Assembly: GCA_016098155.1 (NCBI GenBank)
Contig: JAAAJB010000669.1
Coordinates: forward strand, 1-16,370
Length of the DNA stretch: 16,370 nucleotides
Origin: Actinomortierella ambigua
Taxonomy: Eukaryota > Mortierellomycota > Mortierellomycetes > Mortierellales > Mortierellaceae
Direction: 5' to 3'
The translations under genes and the position numbers were made by a program. Below the pieces are notes generated by a model. It made no database searches, was not told the origin of the DNA, and saw only the letters and a list, made by a program, of their open reading frames with translations. This document shows, piece after piece, positions 7,623 to 16,209 of this stretch (positions within the stretch are counted from its first letter, which is position 1; the number at the start of each line of letters is the position of its first letter).

Positions 7623-10271
7623 CTATACACAATGGCTAGGGAGGAACTGGAGGGTTGGCCAGTGGGTCCCCAACCAATGTTTGGGTGGGAGGATCGACGT
7701 CGGAACAACAATCTTACAGGTCAGCTGGTCCAACTTGGCCCAGTGCTGTTTCATCCACTGGAGCTCGGTAATTGTGAAATGCCGCCGCACAAATCCGGGC
7801 TTGAAGCCCCGCAACTGCGACAGCGTCGACAGCGCGTCCAAACCTGGTAATACCAGGGGCAGTGGGGTTGTCGATGATCGCCTCCTCGCGAAATGGAAAC
7901 CTTGGTTCTCTTTAGCTTCATCGCCGTGGTGGCTGTCAACAACATCATCATCATCATTGTCGCCATGGTGTCCTTGGCTGTGGACATCGCCGGGGTCATC
8001 GTGTTCGTGAATGTGGTGGACGCCGTCGTCGTCGTCGGCATCGTCATTGTCCTCGTCCTCGTCCTCTCCCGACTCGTCATCGTCCCCAAGCGAGTACAGC
8101 ATGTTGTCCATCGTCTTGGCCTTGGTCGGCATAGCGAGCTGCAGTTCCCAGGCGAGCAAATTATTGATGGCCTCCTGTCCACCGTAGATCCGTGCACAGC
8201 CGCGACACCACGTATTGATCTCGCGCAACCGCCGTAGCTGCGCCAGCTGTGCATAGAACCGCGACTCGGTCTGCACCTGATGCACCTGACACCCAAACTC
8301 GACCGCTTGGTCCTCCGCCCATCTCTCCCGGTTCTTGTCGCGTAGCCGCCGGAAATCGTGCGCCGTTCGCTGCTGCACCGCCAACATTGACTCTGTGATC
8401 GCCCTCAGCGCCGCCGAAGTATACAAGGCGGAAGAGGAAGAATAAGAAGAGGAAGAATGAGAGGACGAAGGTGAAGAGGACAGAAGCGACGGTGATGGCG
8501 ATGGCGCTGACGATGGCGCTGACGATGGCGATGGCCGGGAGAGACGAGCAAAATAGGGCAGGAGGGTGTTGATACGGTCTGATGGAGTCGTGGTATCGGA
8601 TGTTTCTCGCTGAAACCTCAAAGAGGATGCTGGCTGCGGGAATGCAGGAGCTGTTACAGATGAAAGGGTCTTTCTGTGCATCATGCGTGGGTGATGTTGT
8701 CGCTGCTGTTGTTGTTGCAGTTGTTGCTGCTGTTGCTGTTCTTGTTGATGTTGTTGCTGTTGTTGATGTTGCTGCTGATGTTGATGTTGCTGCTGTTGTT
8801 GTTGCTCTTTTCGCAGCTGTCTTGCTTGGCGCCTTTGCACATGTTCATGTCTTAGCCTCCTTTGCAGCGCTGGTCGCTGGGCTGGGTCACAAACACCGTG
8901 GATCCCAACGCAAAACACTTCCAGGTCCGGACATTGCCATGGTGTTTGCAGCAAGTCCTCGACATAAAGATGAGTCGTATGTCGGATCTCAGCTGAGAGC
9001 TCCAGCACCCGTAGCCGCGTCCCCTTGGACAACAGCTGCAGCACATGGTCACACGTGATGCCGTTGAGCGACGAGACCAGGCGCAACGTCTCCAGACGAG
9101 CCAGCTGTTGCTTAAGGATGATGGACATGGTGGATCCTCCGGCGCCCGTGTCTGTGAAATCGAGGTGCTTTAGTTGGTTCGACGGAAAACACTGGAGGAC
9201 CGTTTCCAGGTAGTCGTCCGTGAACTTGCTCGACTTTGCGAGCGTCAGCGAGGTAATGCGTTGTACATCATAGTGTCGAGGGACCAAGCTCGACAGAGCC
9301 GTCTCTGACATCGTCGTCGCCGTCGTTGTGCTACCTAAGGGTGATGGTGGTAGAAGTGGCACTGTTGGGGTCATGGGAGACTTTATAAACGACATCGAAG
9401 AAGATTCGCGCAATGCAGAACAAAGGTCTACCAAGAGGTCTTCAGAGAAAGGGGGGAGAACAAGGCCCGTCAAGGAAGGACAGCATCGCAGCAACTGTGG
9501 GATGGCCACACATTGTCCAGGCTGCTCTATGGTCAGCGTCTGCAAGCGGAAAGTGAGCGCCTCTGGGGATGTGGATATTGTGCGACGAAGGTCCTCTGGA
9601 AGTACCACAATCTCAGCCCTTGACCGTGTTTGAAGCTCCAAATGTAGTAGACGGGGGCATCGTTGCAGGATAAAGACAAGAAGGCTGAATGAGGGATAGC
9701 CCTCCAAAGAAAGCGTGATCGACTCGAGCCTAGAGAACGGCATAAACCCCTGAGGGGGCGGCGTTTCTTGTAAAGGGTCAAGTGGCTGGCGGACCGCAAA
9801 GCAAGCACCGACCTGCCGTGAGCTTAGTGTCCCGCTGAGACTGATCGACAAGGTCGACAAGGTATTGGTATTGGAGGCCAACAGGCGTATGAGGGTTTTC
9901 TCGGCTGTCATAGGGTTGTTCAGTTCGTAGTACGACAGGAACGTCAAATGTCCGCAGCGATCAACCACAATTCTCCGAAGTGTCTGCAGAGCGGGATCCA
10001 GTCCCGCCGAGCCAAAGAGCAGTGGCTGGGATACTCGCCGGACGAGATGGCCATACCGCTCCAGAGACTGGGGGTAGCACGGATACCCGAGCATTCTGTA
10101 CAATGCCCTCTCGTCCAGCTCGACTTCATAATAGAGGTGGGAGACAAACGCCTGATGCCATGCTTTTGAGACGCGAAGGCATCGAGCACAATCCGATGGC
10201 CGCAGATGGAATGCAATCCTCTCTGTCAGCTCGACAATTTCAATGGGATCCAGCTGTGTTGCGGCTACCAT
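7623..10271 (-). CDS. F-box/leucine-rich-repeat protein with long low-complexity inserts (882 aa)
   Basis: This is probably the substrate-binding subunit of an SCF (Skp1-Cullin-F-box) ubiquitin ligase; the substrate is unknown. The single exon runs from ATG 10269-10271 to TAG. An F-box-like segment is at residues about 8-47 (IEIVELTERIAFHL followed by CLRVSKAWHQAF). LRR-like units follow at about 110-470, for example LQTLTIEQ, ITSLTLAKS, LKHLDFTDTG, LETLRLVS and LRVLELSA. The distal half then departs from a typical F-box protein. It has a Gln/His tract (about 488-525), a Ser/Pro tract (about 575-620) and an Asp/Glu/His-rich acidic tract (about 725-790). The last 60 residues return to ordered sequence containing ITELQWMKQHW. 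This W-rich end, WPTLQFLP, looks like the common C-terminus of Mortierella F-box proteins, which is my inference. Only 80 bp separate it from the upstream F-box gene on the same strand. Gene existence is confident and the SCF role is inferred from the fold. Confidence 0.87.
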   Translation of the reverse strand: MVAATQLDPIEIVELTERIAFHLRPSDCARCLRVSKAWHQAFVSHLYYEVELDERALYRMLGYPCYPQSLERYGHLVRRVSQPLLFGSAGLDPALQTLRRIVVDRCGHLTFLSYYELNNPMTAEKTLIRLLASNTNTLSTLSISLSGTLSSRQVGACFAVRQPLDPLQETPPPQGFMPFSRLESITLSLEGYPSFSLLVFILQRCPRLLHLELQTRSRAEIVVLPEDLRRTISTSPEALTFRLQTLTIEQPGQCVAIPQLLRCCPSLTGLVLPPFSEDLLVDLCSALRESSSMSFIKSPMTPTVPLLPPSPLGSTTTATTMSETALSSLVPRHYDVQRITSLTLAKSSKFTDDYLETVLQCFPSNQLKHLDFTDTGAGGSTMSIILKQQLARLETLRLVSSLNGITCDHVLQLLSKGTRLRVLELSAEIRHTTHLYVEDLLQTPWQCPDLEVFCVGIHGVCDPAQRPALQRRLRHEHVQRRQARQLRKEQQQQQQHQHQQQHQQQQQHQQEQQQQQQLQQQQQRQHHPRMMHRKTLSSVTAPAFPQPASSLRFQRETSDTTTPSDRINTLLPYFARLSRPSPSSAPSSAPSPSPSLLSSSPSSSHSSSSYSSSSALYTSAALRAITESMLAVQQRTAHDFRRLRDKNRERWAEDQAVEFGCQVHQVQTESRFYAQLAQLRRLREINTWCRGCARIYGGQEAINNLLAWELQLAMPTKAKTMDNMLYSLGDDDESGEDEDEDNDDADDDDGVHHIHEHDDPGDVHSQGHHGDNDDDDVVDSHHGDEAKENQGFHFARRRSSTTPLPLVLPGLDALSTLSQLRGFKPGFVRRHFTITELQWMKQHWAKLDQLTCKIVVPTSILPPKHWLGTHWPTLQFLPSHCV
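8416..8535. repeat. Ser/Pro low-complexity coding repeat, including a 12-bp tandem unit
   Basis: Within the 882-residue F-box gene a 12-bp unit (gctgacgatggc) is tandemly repeated near 8506-8533, next to GGAAGA-type purine runs. On the coding strand it gives alternating Ser-Ser-Ala-Pro and Ser/Tyr runs. It is in frame and does not break the gene. Confidence 0.7.
8693..8807. repeat. CAA/CAG/CAT coding repeat (Gln/His tract)
   Basis: On the minus strand this is a run of about 38 codons, almost all Gln (mixed CAA and CAG) with interspersed His and a few Leu/Glu. It lies in the 882-residue F-box gene. The mixed codons mean it is not a pure trinucleotide microsatellite, although slippage is still likely to change its length between strains. 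Confidence 0.9.
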
Positions 10272-10351
10272 GAGGGAAATGCAAATGAATTGCGAAATAA
10301 AATAAAAAAAGGGTTTGAGGTAAAAAGTGACAGGAACAAATAATTATGTTG
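10272..10351. promoter_or_regulatory. 80-bp gap between two tandem F-box genes
   Basis: This gap holds whatever ends the 664-residue F-box gene and starts the 882-residue one, both on the minus strand. It is A/T-rich, and on the minus strand it has a T-run and TTATTTTATTT just before the downstream start codon. There is no obvious AATAAA signal. The gap is short for a separate terminator plus promoter, so either the promoter overlaps the upstream coding region or the two genes share a transcript. Confidence 0.5.
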
Positions 10352-12346
10352 TTAGAGAGTTCCACTGTACCCCGAGCTTTCTTTTCGAGAAAGGGGCAAG
10401 AAATGCATGTCGATCGTGGTGAGTGGCGCCGCTCTATGACGAATATAGCCTGAACAAGGGCGACGCACAGCCATCCATTGTCGAACAGCGCTATCTACTT
10501 TCTGATCCTCCTCCTCCCTTGCCTCCAGATCAGTGATTGCCAACGGTTTTTCATCGAGCACAATATAGCTGAACGACGTGAGATGTGGCAAGTGGCACTT
10601 CATCCACTCCAAAACATCCGGCTCCACACGGCGTGACCTTCTTCCCAAGCCGCGTGGAGGAGAAGGAGCAAGGATGATGCGAACGGATCGAAGCCGACTC
10701 AATGGTGCAAGTGACTCTACCCCTGATCGAAGTGTCCACGCAAGTCCACCAGCCTCCTCGTACCCGTCCTGTGCGCATGCATGGTCGATAGGCTTCTTGC
10801 CGTTGGTCTTGCCAGAATGCCGACTGGTACAACACTCTTGACAAACAAGATCCAGCTCCTCTAGTTGCTCAAGCAAACCAAGTGCCGCCAGCAAATCTCG
10901 CTCCATCCTAACGCTCCCAGCAACATCCATGACACCATCACCCACCCTCTTCTGTTGATCGAGCGCCTGCCGATGGAAGACGCATGGGCCACTGAGAGGA
11001 ATCTTGAGTGTCCGTAGACTTTTGTTGGCCCATGACCGAGAAATGTCCCTCGACAGTCCCATCTCCAGGATGGGTCTCGTGAACGCCTCAAGGTCAAATC
11101 GTTGCTGCAGGATGGACTCCTCATCGACAGCGAGAGCAAGGGCATGTGCCATGATGGAGCCAATAGACACACGCTCCAGGACTGCAGACTGTACGAGCAG
11201 ATCAGAGATAGCCCTATCCGCCTTGATTTGCGTGATCCGTCCAATCTCCAAGGAGGCGAGTTGGCGGATCTGGTGCTCCACAATGGCCTCAATTCCAAGA
11301 GATCCAGTCGTTTCAAGCCGCAGGGATCGTAGACGGTGGCTGGGCACTCTTCGCTCGAGCAACATTTGTACCGCCCTGTCGTCCTGCACCACGTGTCCCG
11401 TGGGCAGTTCTTGGAGTTTTGGCGAGGAAGGTGAAGATGTGGCCAAGGTTGCGGTAACAAAATGGACGCTGTGAATGCGCGGGCAAAGGCAAAATATTGC
11501 GATACTCGGCCATGCCTCCCGCTGCCCCAGCAGATCGAACCCGACCGACTCTAGTTTCGGGATCCTCCGCAAATGATGGGCAAATATGTCGTAGGCATTT
11601 CGTCCGCGCAGGTGCAATGTCCTGAGCGCGAGTGGGGGTGAGTGGAGAGGGTTGGACCACGTTCCATCGGCTAGATACTCATACGACTCGCACTGCAGCG
11701 TGAGTGAGTCGAGTTTTGGGCACAGGGTCAAGACGTTGTCAAGCGTAGCGAGCGAAAGCCCGATGGTGATGTTGAGGCTCAGATGCTCGAGCTGAGGAGT
11801 GTGCTCCAGGAGATTGCAGACAGAGAACCCTCGCTCCTCCTCAATCTCGAGGTCGAGTGTGGTGATGGCTGTTGGATGAGCTAAAGTGAGACCATGCATA
11901 AGGAGGCTGAGTGACTGACTAGTGGATGTTGCCTGATCCAACAGTCGCTGCGCTTGTTTGTCATGTTGATCGACTGACGGCGGAGGACCTTGAACGATCA
12001 GAAGCAGCATCTCCCAGGTCTCCTTGGAGCCCACATAGGCATGAACCTCCTCCAGATGGGGGCAGTGCTGGATGAGATGTTGGTAGAAAAGGTATCCAGC
12101 ACTGTTGAGAAACCGAGGCGCATACACTCGGTGAACATGGGAACCAAGGCGACTGAGGGCCTTTGCGCAGGGCAGGATGCAGTGGGCCTTGTGCGAACCA
12201 CACACATGGACCGTGCTCCACAGGAGAGGTGAGAAAGCAGCGTTCCACTCCTTTGAGACAAGGACACAATGCTTGTAGTCGCGGTAGTCCAGATGGGAGG
12301 TGATGAGGCAGAGTAATTCCGGCACTGCAAGGGCTGATGCTGTCAT
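10352..12346 (-). CDS. F-box/leucine-rich-repeat-like protein (664 aa)
   Basis: This is a likely SCF ubiquitin-ligase adaptor with an unknown target. The single exon runs from ATG 12344-12346 to TAA 10352-10354. The frame is open further upstream (to about 12409), but only through non-ATG codons, and the F-box begins right after this ATG. The F-box is at residues about 5-45 (ALAVPELLCLITSHLDYRD, then CVLVSKEWNAAFSPLLW). LRR-like stretches follow: LDLEIEEERGF, LEHLSLNITIGL, LDSLTLQCESY, LRTLHLRGRN, LRSLRLETTG and LEELDLVCQECC. Near the C-terminus, the segment with VLEWMKCHLPHLTSFSY resembles the W-K/Q-H..P.L pattern that ends the neighbouring 882-residue protein (LQWMKQHW). This suggests the two are old duplicates that have diverged strongly; that is inference. 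A Cys-rich patch (CQECCTSRHSGK) interrupts the repeats. The gene shares a 428-bp divergent region with the F-box gene at 12775. Confidence 0.86.
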   Translation of the reverse strand: MTASALAVPELLCLITSHLDYRDYKHCVLVSKEWNAAFSPLLWSTVHVCGSHKAHCILPCAKALSRLGSHVHRVYAPRFLNSAGYLFYQHLIQHCPHLEEVHAYVGSKETWEMLLLIVQGPPPSVDQHDKQAQRLLDQATSTSQSLSLLMHGLTLAHPTAITTLDLEIEEERGFSVCNLLEHTPQLEHLSLNITIGLSLATLDNVLTLCPKLDSLTLQCESYEYLADGTWSNPLHSPPLALRTLHLRGRNAYDIFAHHLRRIPKLESVGFDLLGQREAWPSIAIFCLCPRIHSVHFVTATLATSSPSSPKLQELPTGHVVQDDRAVQMLLERRVPSHRLRSLRLETTGSLGIEAIVEHQIRQLASLEIGRITQIKADRAISDLLVQSAVLERVSIGSIMAHALALAVDEESILQQRFDLEAFTRPILEMGLSRDISRSWANKSLRTLKIPLSGPCVFHRQALDQQKRVGDGVMDVAGSVRMERDLLAALGLLEQLEELDLVCQECCTSRHSGKTNGKKPIDHACAQDGYEEAGGLAWTLRSGVESLAPLSRLRSVRIILAPSPPRGLGRRSRRVEPDVLEWMKCHLPHLTSFSYIVLDEKPLAITDLEAREEEDQKVDSAVRQWMAVRRPCSGYIRHRAAPLTTIDMHFLPLSRKESSGYSGTL

Positions 12347-12774
12347 GTTGTGAGGTGAGGTGAAGAACAATGAGAAAGCAAGGGGGGAAAGGGTGGACAA
12401 AGACAACACCAGCCGTATAGAGCGGGAAGACTACTCGCTCGAGCGGGAGGGACAGATACTGCGGGAAAGTGACTCTGAGCACACTGTCGATTGGACAATG
12501 TGACTGACATTGGCCCAACCATGTTCTTTCGGAGGTTTGGTGGATCGACGGCTTTCGCAGCTGCTGACAACAAGTAGCTGGGCCTACATGTTGTGCATGC
12601 GTAGGTTTGATGATATAGAACGTTTGGGCCCTGCTCTTTCACCGACTAACCACACGATAGACAGTTCCGAGAGACAATTGGGTGCCCTTTGGATGAAAGG
12701 GATACACACGTGACATGTAGAGGAGGTATGGCTATTAGGATTCTTCAATTAGGTCACCATTCAGTAGTTCAATC
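12347..12774. promoter_or_regulatory. Divergent intergenic region between two F-box genes
   Basis: These 428 bp should contain the promoters of the minus-strand 664-residue gene and the plus-strand 635-residue gene. A TATA-like atatag lies near 12614, about 160 bp before the plus-strand ATG. The minus-strand leader next to the 664-residue gene is C/T-rich. I recognise no other element. Confidence 0.5.
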
Positions 12775-12798
12775 ATGGAGCATGACATGGAGCATGAC
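12775..12798 (+). repeat. 12-bp tandem duplication covering the start codon
   Basis: The unit atggagcatgac at 12775-12786 is repeated exactly at 12787-12798. It duplicates the initiator ATG and encodes MEHD twice. The duplication is in frame. Confidence 0.95.
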
Positions 12799-14682
12799 AA
12801 TCGGCAGCCATGGCAAAAACTGCCCATGGAATGCCATATTCTGATTGTTGAATGCCTTGGGCACGACCTGTCCTCGCTCGCCTCTCTCTTGCAAGTCAAC
12901 AAGGCCATGTTTGCCCTCGTTGCGCCGCGTCTTTATCAAGACCCATTCGCACTCATCAATGAGCGGTTTCAGTTTGCCTTTGGGCTCCCGGATGCTGATC
13001 GGACTGATCGATACAAGAAGTTATTCGTGACGCTTTTCCATGGCATTCTCGAGCCCATTGGCCCCATGGCCATTACCTGCAAAGAAGCGGATGCAGCAAC
13101 TGTATCGCGGGCTGTCGACAAGGTCGATCTTTCACACGCGCCCAATCGTTACCTTGATTACTATACCCATGTGAACCTAAGCCTTTTGTCCAACAACAAG
13201 AGAAGCCTATTCTGGCAGATCTTCTCGCCAAAGCTCGACAGTATTGGTCTTCCTTTTCTTGGTACCAAAAACATGCTCAAGTACCAGTCTAAGCGCATCA
13301 CATCGCTACGCTTGCCTCTCCGCATGCTCAAGACCTTTCGACCGTATCAGCAGACCCCCACGTTTCCTGACCTCGAACTATTCTCTGCGCTTCACTCTCT
13401 CAGGCGCCTTGAGATTACCGATACCCAGGGGCTTGACGGAAATACCAGTGATCCAGACCATCAGCTGAACCTGTGGCATGGGCTACGGGATGGGATTGCC
13501 CTTCGACGTGAAGATCTTGGCGAGGATTGCCAGTTGGACACCCTAGCTTTTTTGGTGAACTACGCGGTGATCGGATTTGGACCTGGTGACGTGGTGAGGG
13601 CAGTCCATCCAGGATTGCATTCACTTGTCGTGCAAGCTATCACCAACGTTCCATACCTCCTTGACTCCTTCTCGGATGCAGCTGCGCATAAGCTGTGCAA
13701 GCTATCCTTTGTCATGGATACGACGCCACTCTTGGCGCTACTGCCATTGCTTCAGCGGTTTCACCAGTTGGAGGAGCTTTCCATCTTTGTTTTGCGAGAC
13801 GGTGTACACAGCGATGTTTTGAATCTCAAGTCTCTGGCTTCACAGTTGAATGCTTCGGATTCAACAACAATGACGCGTGCAACGCTCCCCGTAAAAAGAC
13901 TTCGAGTTCTCTATCCAGGTGACAATGATCGATACCGTCCATGGCTTCAAGACGCAATCGCCTTGTGTGCTAGTTCCCTCGAAGAGCTCACTGTGATGGA
14001 GTTTCCTAGAGCGCATGTGGGCCGCCAAGAGTCTGATGTGCAGTCTTTGCAGAGTATATCCTGGCTCAACTGTAGACTTCCCAATCTTGTCAGCTTGACC
14101 TTTGTCTCTGATGAGACTGACCATCCTCTCAAGCACCCCCCTTTCTGCACCCAGCCAAGCAGCACCAACGCCAGTAACAACAACATTGACATGGGGATTG
14201 TGGACCCCGTCAGCGAAATGCTTCCAAATCTCACATCCCTTTCCGTCGTCCACTGTGGGTATCCCGTGTGGCTTCAACCAAACTTGCAGGAAAAGACTCA
14301 GAGGGCGGTATTATCGGCTGTGACCAAGATGTCGACGCTCAAGCACCTGCTTCTGGACATGTCTTCTCGCTATTGGTATCCAAAACTGCCTCCAAAGGAT
14401 GTTTTTGACTTTCTCCCACGGGGGCTCCACACCCTCGAGCTGGGTGTGTCCGGCATGGAGACCGATTTTCAGAACGGTTTGCGCCAAGCCTATGAAGAGA
14501 GGCGACAGCAAGAACTTCAGGATGTCATGGATGCGCGTGCCCAACCCTCAGAGGCCGTGTGGCGACCCATCCCAAAGATCACCACTATCGTACCACCGAA
14601 GATTGATGGAACAGCATTGGAGGACGCTTTTTGGCACCATGTTGATATCCGGGAATACTTCTTTGGTCGTAGAAGAGCATGA
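12775..14682 (+). CDS. F-box-like protein (635 aa)
   Basis: This is probably another SCF adaptor, more divergent than its two neighbours. The single exon starts at ATG 12775 and ends at TGA 14680-14682. An F-box-like segment at residues about 13-55 reads LPMECHILIVECLGHD and then LLQVNKAMFALVAPRLYQDPF. The rest carries irregular leucine-rich units: LRRLEITDTQG, LHSLVVQAITNV, LEELSIFVLRDG, LEELTVMEFPRA, LVSLTFVSDE, LTSLSVVHCGYP and LHTLELGVSG. It has a Ser/Thr/Asn-rich loop near 463-473 and a basic end (FFGRRRA). The first eight residues are a perfect duplication of MEHD, giving two possible start codons (12775 and 12787) in the same frame. Either would leave the F-box intact. It diverges from the other two F-box genes. 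The substrate is unknown and the SCF role is inferred. Confidence 0.84.
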   Translation: MEHDMEHDNRQPWQKLPMECHILIVECLGHDLSSLASLLQVNKAMFALVAPRLYQDPFALINERFQFAFGLPDADRTDRYKKLFVTLFHGILEPIGPMAITCKEADAATVSRAVDKVDLSHAPNRYLDYYTHVNLSLLSNNKRSLFWQIFSPKLDSIGLPFLGTKNMLKYQSKRITSLRLPLRMLKTFRPYQQTPTFPDLELFSALHSLRRLEITDTQGLDGNTSDPDHQLNLWHGLRDGIALRREDLGEDCQLDTLAFLVNYAVIGFGPGDVVRAVHPGLHSLVVQAITNVPYLLDSFSDAAAHKLCKLSFVMDTTPLLALLPLLQRFHQLEELSIFVLRDGVHSDVLNLKSLASQLNASDSTTMTRATLPVKRLRVLYPGDNDRYRPWLQDAIALCASSLEELTVMEFPRAHVGRQESDVQSLQSISWLNCRLPNLVSLTFVSDETDHPLKHPPFCTQPSSTNASNNNIDMGIVDPVSEMLPNLTSLSVVHCGYPVWLQPNLQEKTQRAVLSAVTKMSTLKHLLLDMSSRYWYPKLPPKDVFDFLPRGLHTLELGVSGMETDFQNGLRQAYEERRQQELQDVMDARAQPSEAVWRPIPKITTIVPPKIDGTALEDAFWHHVDIREYFFGRRRA

Positions 14683-14792
14683 TTTTATATTCCTTTTGAC
14701 CGGCCTGTCTTCATGCCCTTTTACTGCACGTACTAGCATAAAAAATATAGTAAGGGATAGTTTTCATGTGGAGAACCTGAGTTGTGGTCGTT

Positions 14793-14794
<2 letters not shown>

Positions 14795-14836
<42 letters not shown>
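14795..14836. repeat. (GA)21 dinucleotide microsatellite
   Basis: An uninterrupted GA repeat of 42 bp lies about 112 bp past the stop codon of the 635-residue F-box gene, so it is likely in or near its 3'UTR. It is visible directly and should be length-polymorphic. Confidence 0.97.
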
Positions 14837-14839
<3 letters not shown>

Positions 14840-15206
14840 TTATTATTTCACGGCACTGTTTCACATTGTCCCTCCCTGTCCTACGATGGTGACAAGGGCC
14901 GAGAGGCTTGTCCATTCTTGTTTCGAGCAAGTACATGGCAGCCAAGACTGCTACGAGATACAATTGCTCCAGGGGTCTTAATAGGATAATGCTACTTTAC
15001 CCACCCGAGCAGCGAGGCCTTTGACTGTGTGTAAATGGAGGACCTCTACACTCAAAGGACCAGGAAACAACAGCAATTTCTCGCTTACATCTTATCGCCT
15101 GTACAACCAAGTTTTTTTTCCCTTCCAGACTAGAGTTCAACTCATGTGTAGGCGGCGTCGTAAGCTAACATGGCACAATCTGAATCTATGGTACTTTGTT
15201 GCATTA

Positions 15207-15240
15207 GTGTGTGTGCGTGTGTATGTGTGTATGTATGCGT
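15207..15240. repeat. GT-rich imperfect microsatellite
   Basis: This is a GT dinucleotide run interrupted by gc and at steps (gtgtgtgtgcgtgtgtatg and on). It is a simple repeat in the intergenic flank. Confidence 0.8.
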
Positions 15241-16209
15241 TTATTGCATTATAGTGCCTTGGGGGATTGTATGGTATGGATGTTCATTTGATTATATTTA
15301 GGTGGCCAAATGAGTGCCCTCAAGGGCGGATTGGTTTGGATGGGGAAATGGCTGGCCTTGATAAGCTGCGTGTGGATAGTATGCAAGAGGACATTTCTGT
15401 GATGAAAGAGTTGACTAGGCGTGTGGTGTGTGTGGTATGGTATTCTGTATCGTGTGCGTGGTGTAGAGTGTAGTAGGATGTATAGGTTGACTGGGGTTGA
15501 CAAAGGAGCCGCCAGAGAAGAGGGGCGCCGGCCATGGTTGCTCATGCTTGATAGGCCCAAGGGCTATTGGTGTGGATGATGGAGCTATTGGATAGGAAAG
15601 CATAGGGAGAAAAAATGAGTTGGTAACCTGGGATCCACAATGTCATCTATCATGTGCTTCATGCCTCACTACTCATAGTGGATTCCACCTACCATTCCGT
15701 GGCAATGATGGTAGCTTGTAGTGTTGTAGACCGGGCCATCGATGCTTGGTGATTGATTTGGTTGCAAGTAATTGTAGAGGGCAGCTAATACGGGATGAAA
15801 GTGACAGAATTTTAGCATGTTGAGAGCCACACAGCCATGCCACATGTACTTTGGGACACAATGTTGGAGGTCTTGCTTACCAATGCATCCATGGCCACGG
15901 AGTATTGTGGACCGAGCCTGGGACAAGCCTGTCGCCTAGCGGAGATAATTCATTGGGTGGTATTGGCGACAGAGACTTGTGGGAGAGGAAGGAGCTGATG
16001 AGCAGGCATGATAAAGCCGCTAGAGTGGTAGGACATCCTGTTGCGACACCAAGAAGAATCATAAGTGTGTGCGCATTGGTTTCTTTGCTGTCTTCAAGTT
16101 CATTGATGCCAACTATCCGCGTGTCCTTGTTAAAGCTGCTTACCTTTTGATCCTCTTGCTTGTCATTTCAAGGCTCGGCACCCAAAGTTATATGGGTGGG
16201 TATCGACTT

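Larger units (their letters stand above)
14683..16205. other. Right intergenic flank, no supported gene
   Basis: About 1.5 kb follow the last F-box gene. The first part is probably its 3'UTR, with an A/T-rich patch (ataaaaaatatag) near 14738-14750 as a possible poly(A) region. Further on there are several open frames of 60-100 codons on both strands. On the plus strand, 15267-15473 contains LDGEMAGLDKLRVDSMQED after a tttag acceptor-like site, and 15851-16150 contains SGDNSLGGIGDRDLWERKE. On the minus strand, about 97 codons are open at 15877-16167. Splice-like sites exist, but no model links them and the frames overlap on opposite strands. I do not call any of them a gene. Decayed coding sequence is possible. 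Confidence 0.45.

Noticed and set aside
7893..8237. Plus-strand Ile/Val-rich frame resembling a transmembrane protein
   Set aside because: It is the antisense of the GAT/GAC acidic tract of the same F-box gene.
8582..9058. Plus-strand Val/Ala-rich frame that looks like a membrane segment
   Set aside because: It is the antisense of the CAA/CAG tract in the 882-residue F-box gene. The hydrophobic run is an artefact of GTT/GCT triplets.
10250..10380. Fusion of the two tandem F-box frames by an intron
   Set aside because: The only donor/acceptor pair I could draw (a GTAC donor near the upstream stop and an acacag acceptor after the downstream ATG) shifts the frame. Each frame also has its own F-box.
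10352..12409. Longer N-terminus for the 664-residue F-box protein
   Set aside because: The extension has only non-ATG starts, and the F-box begins immediately after ATG 12346.
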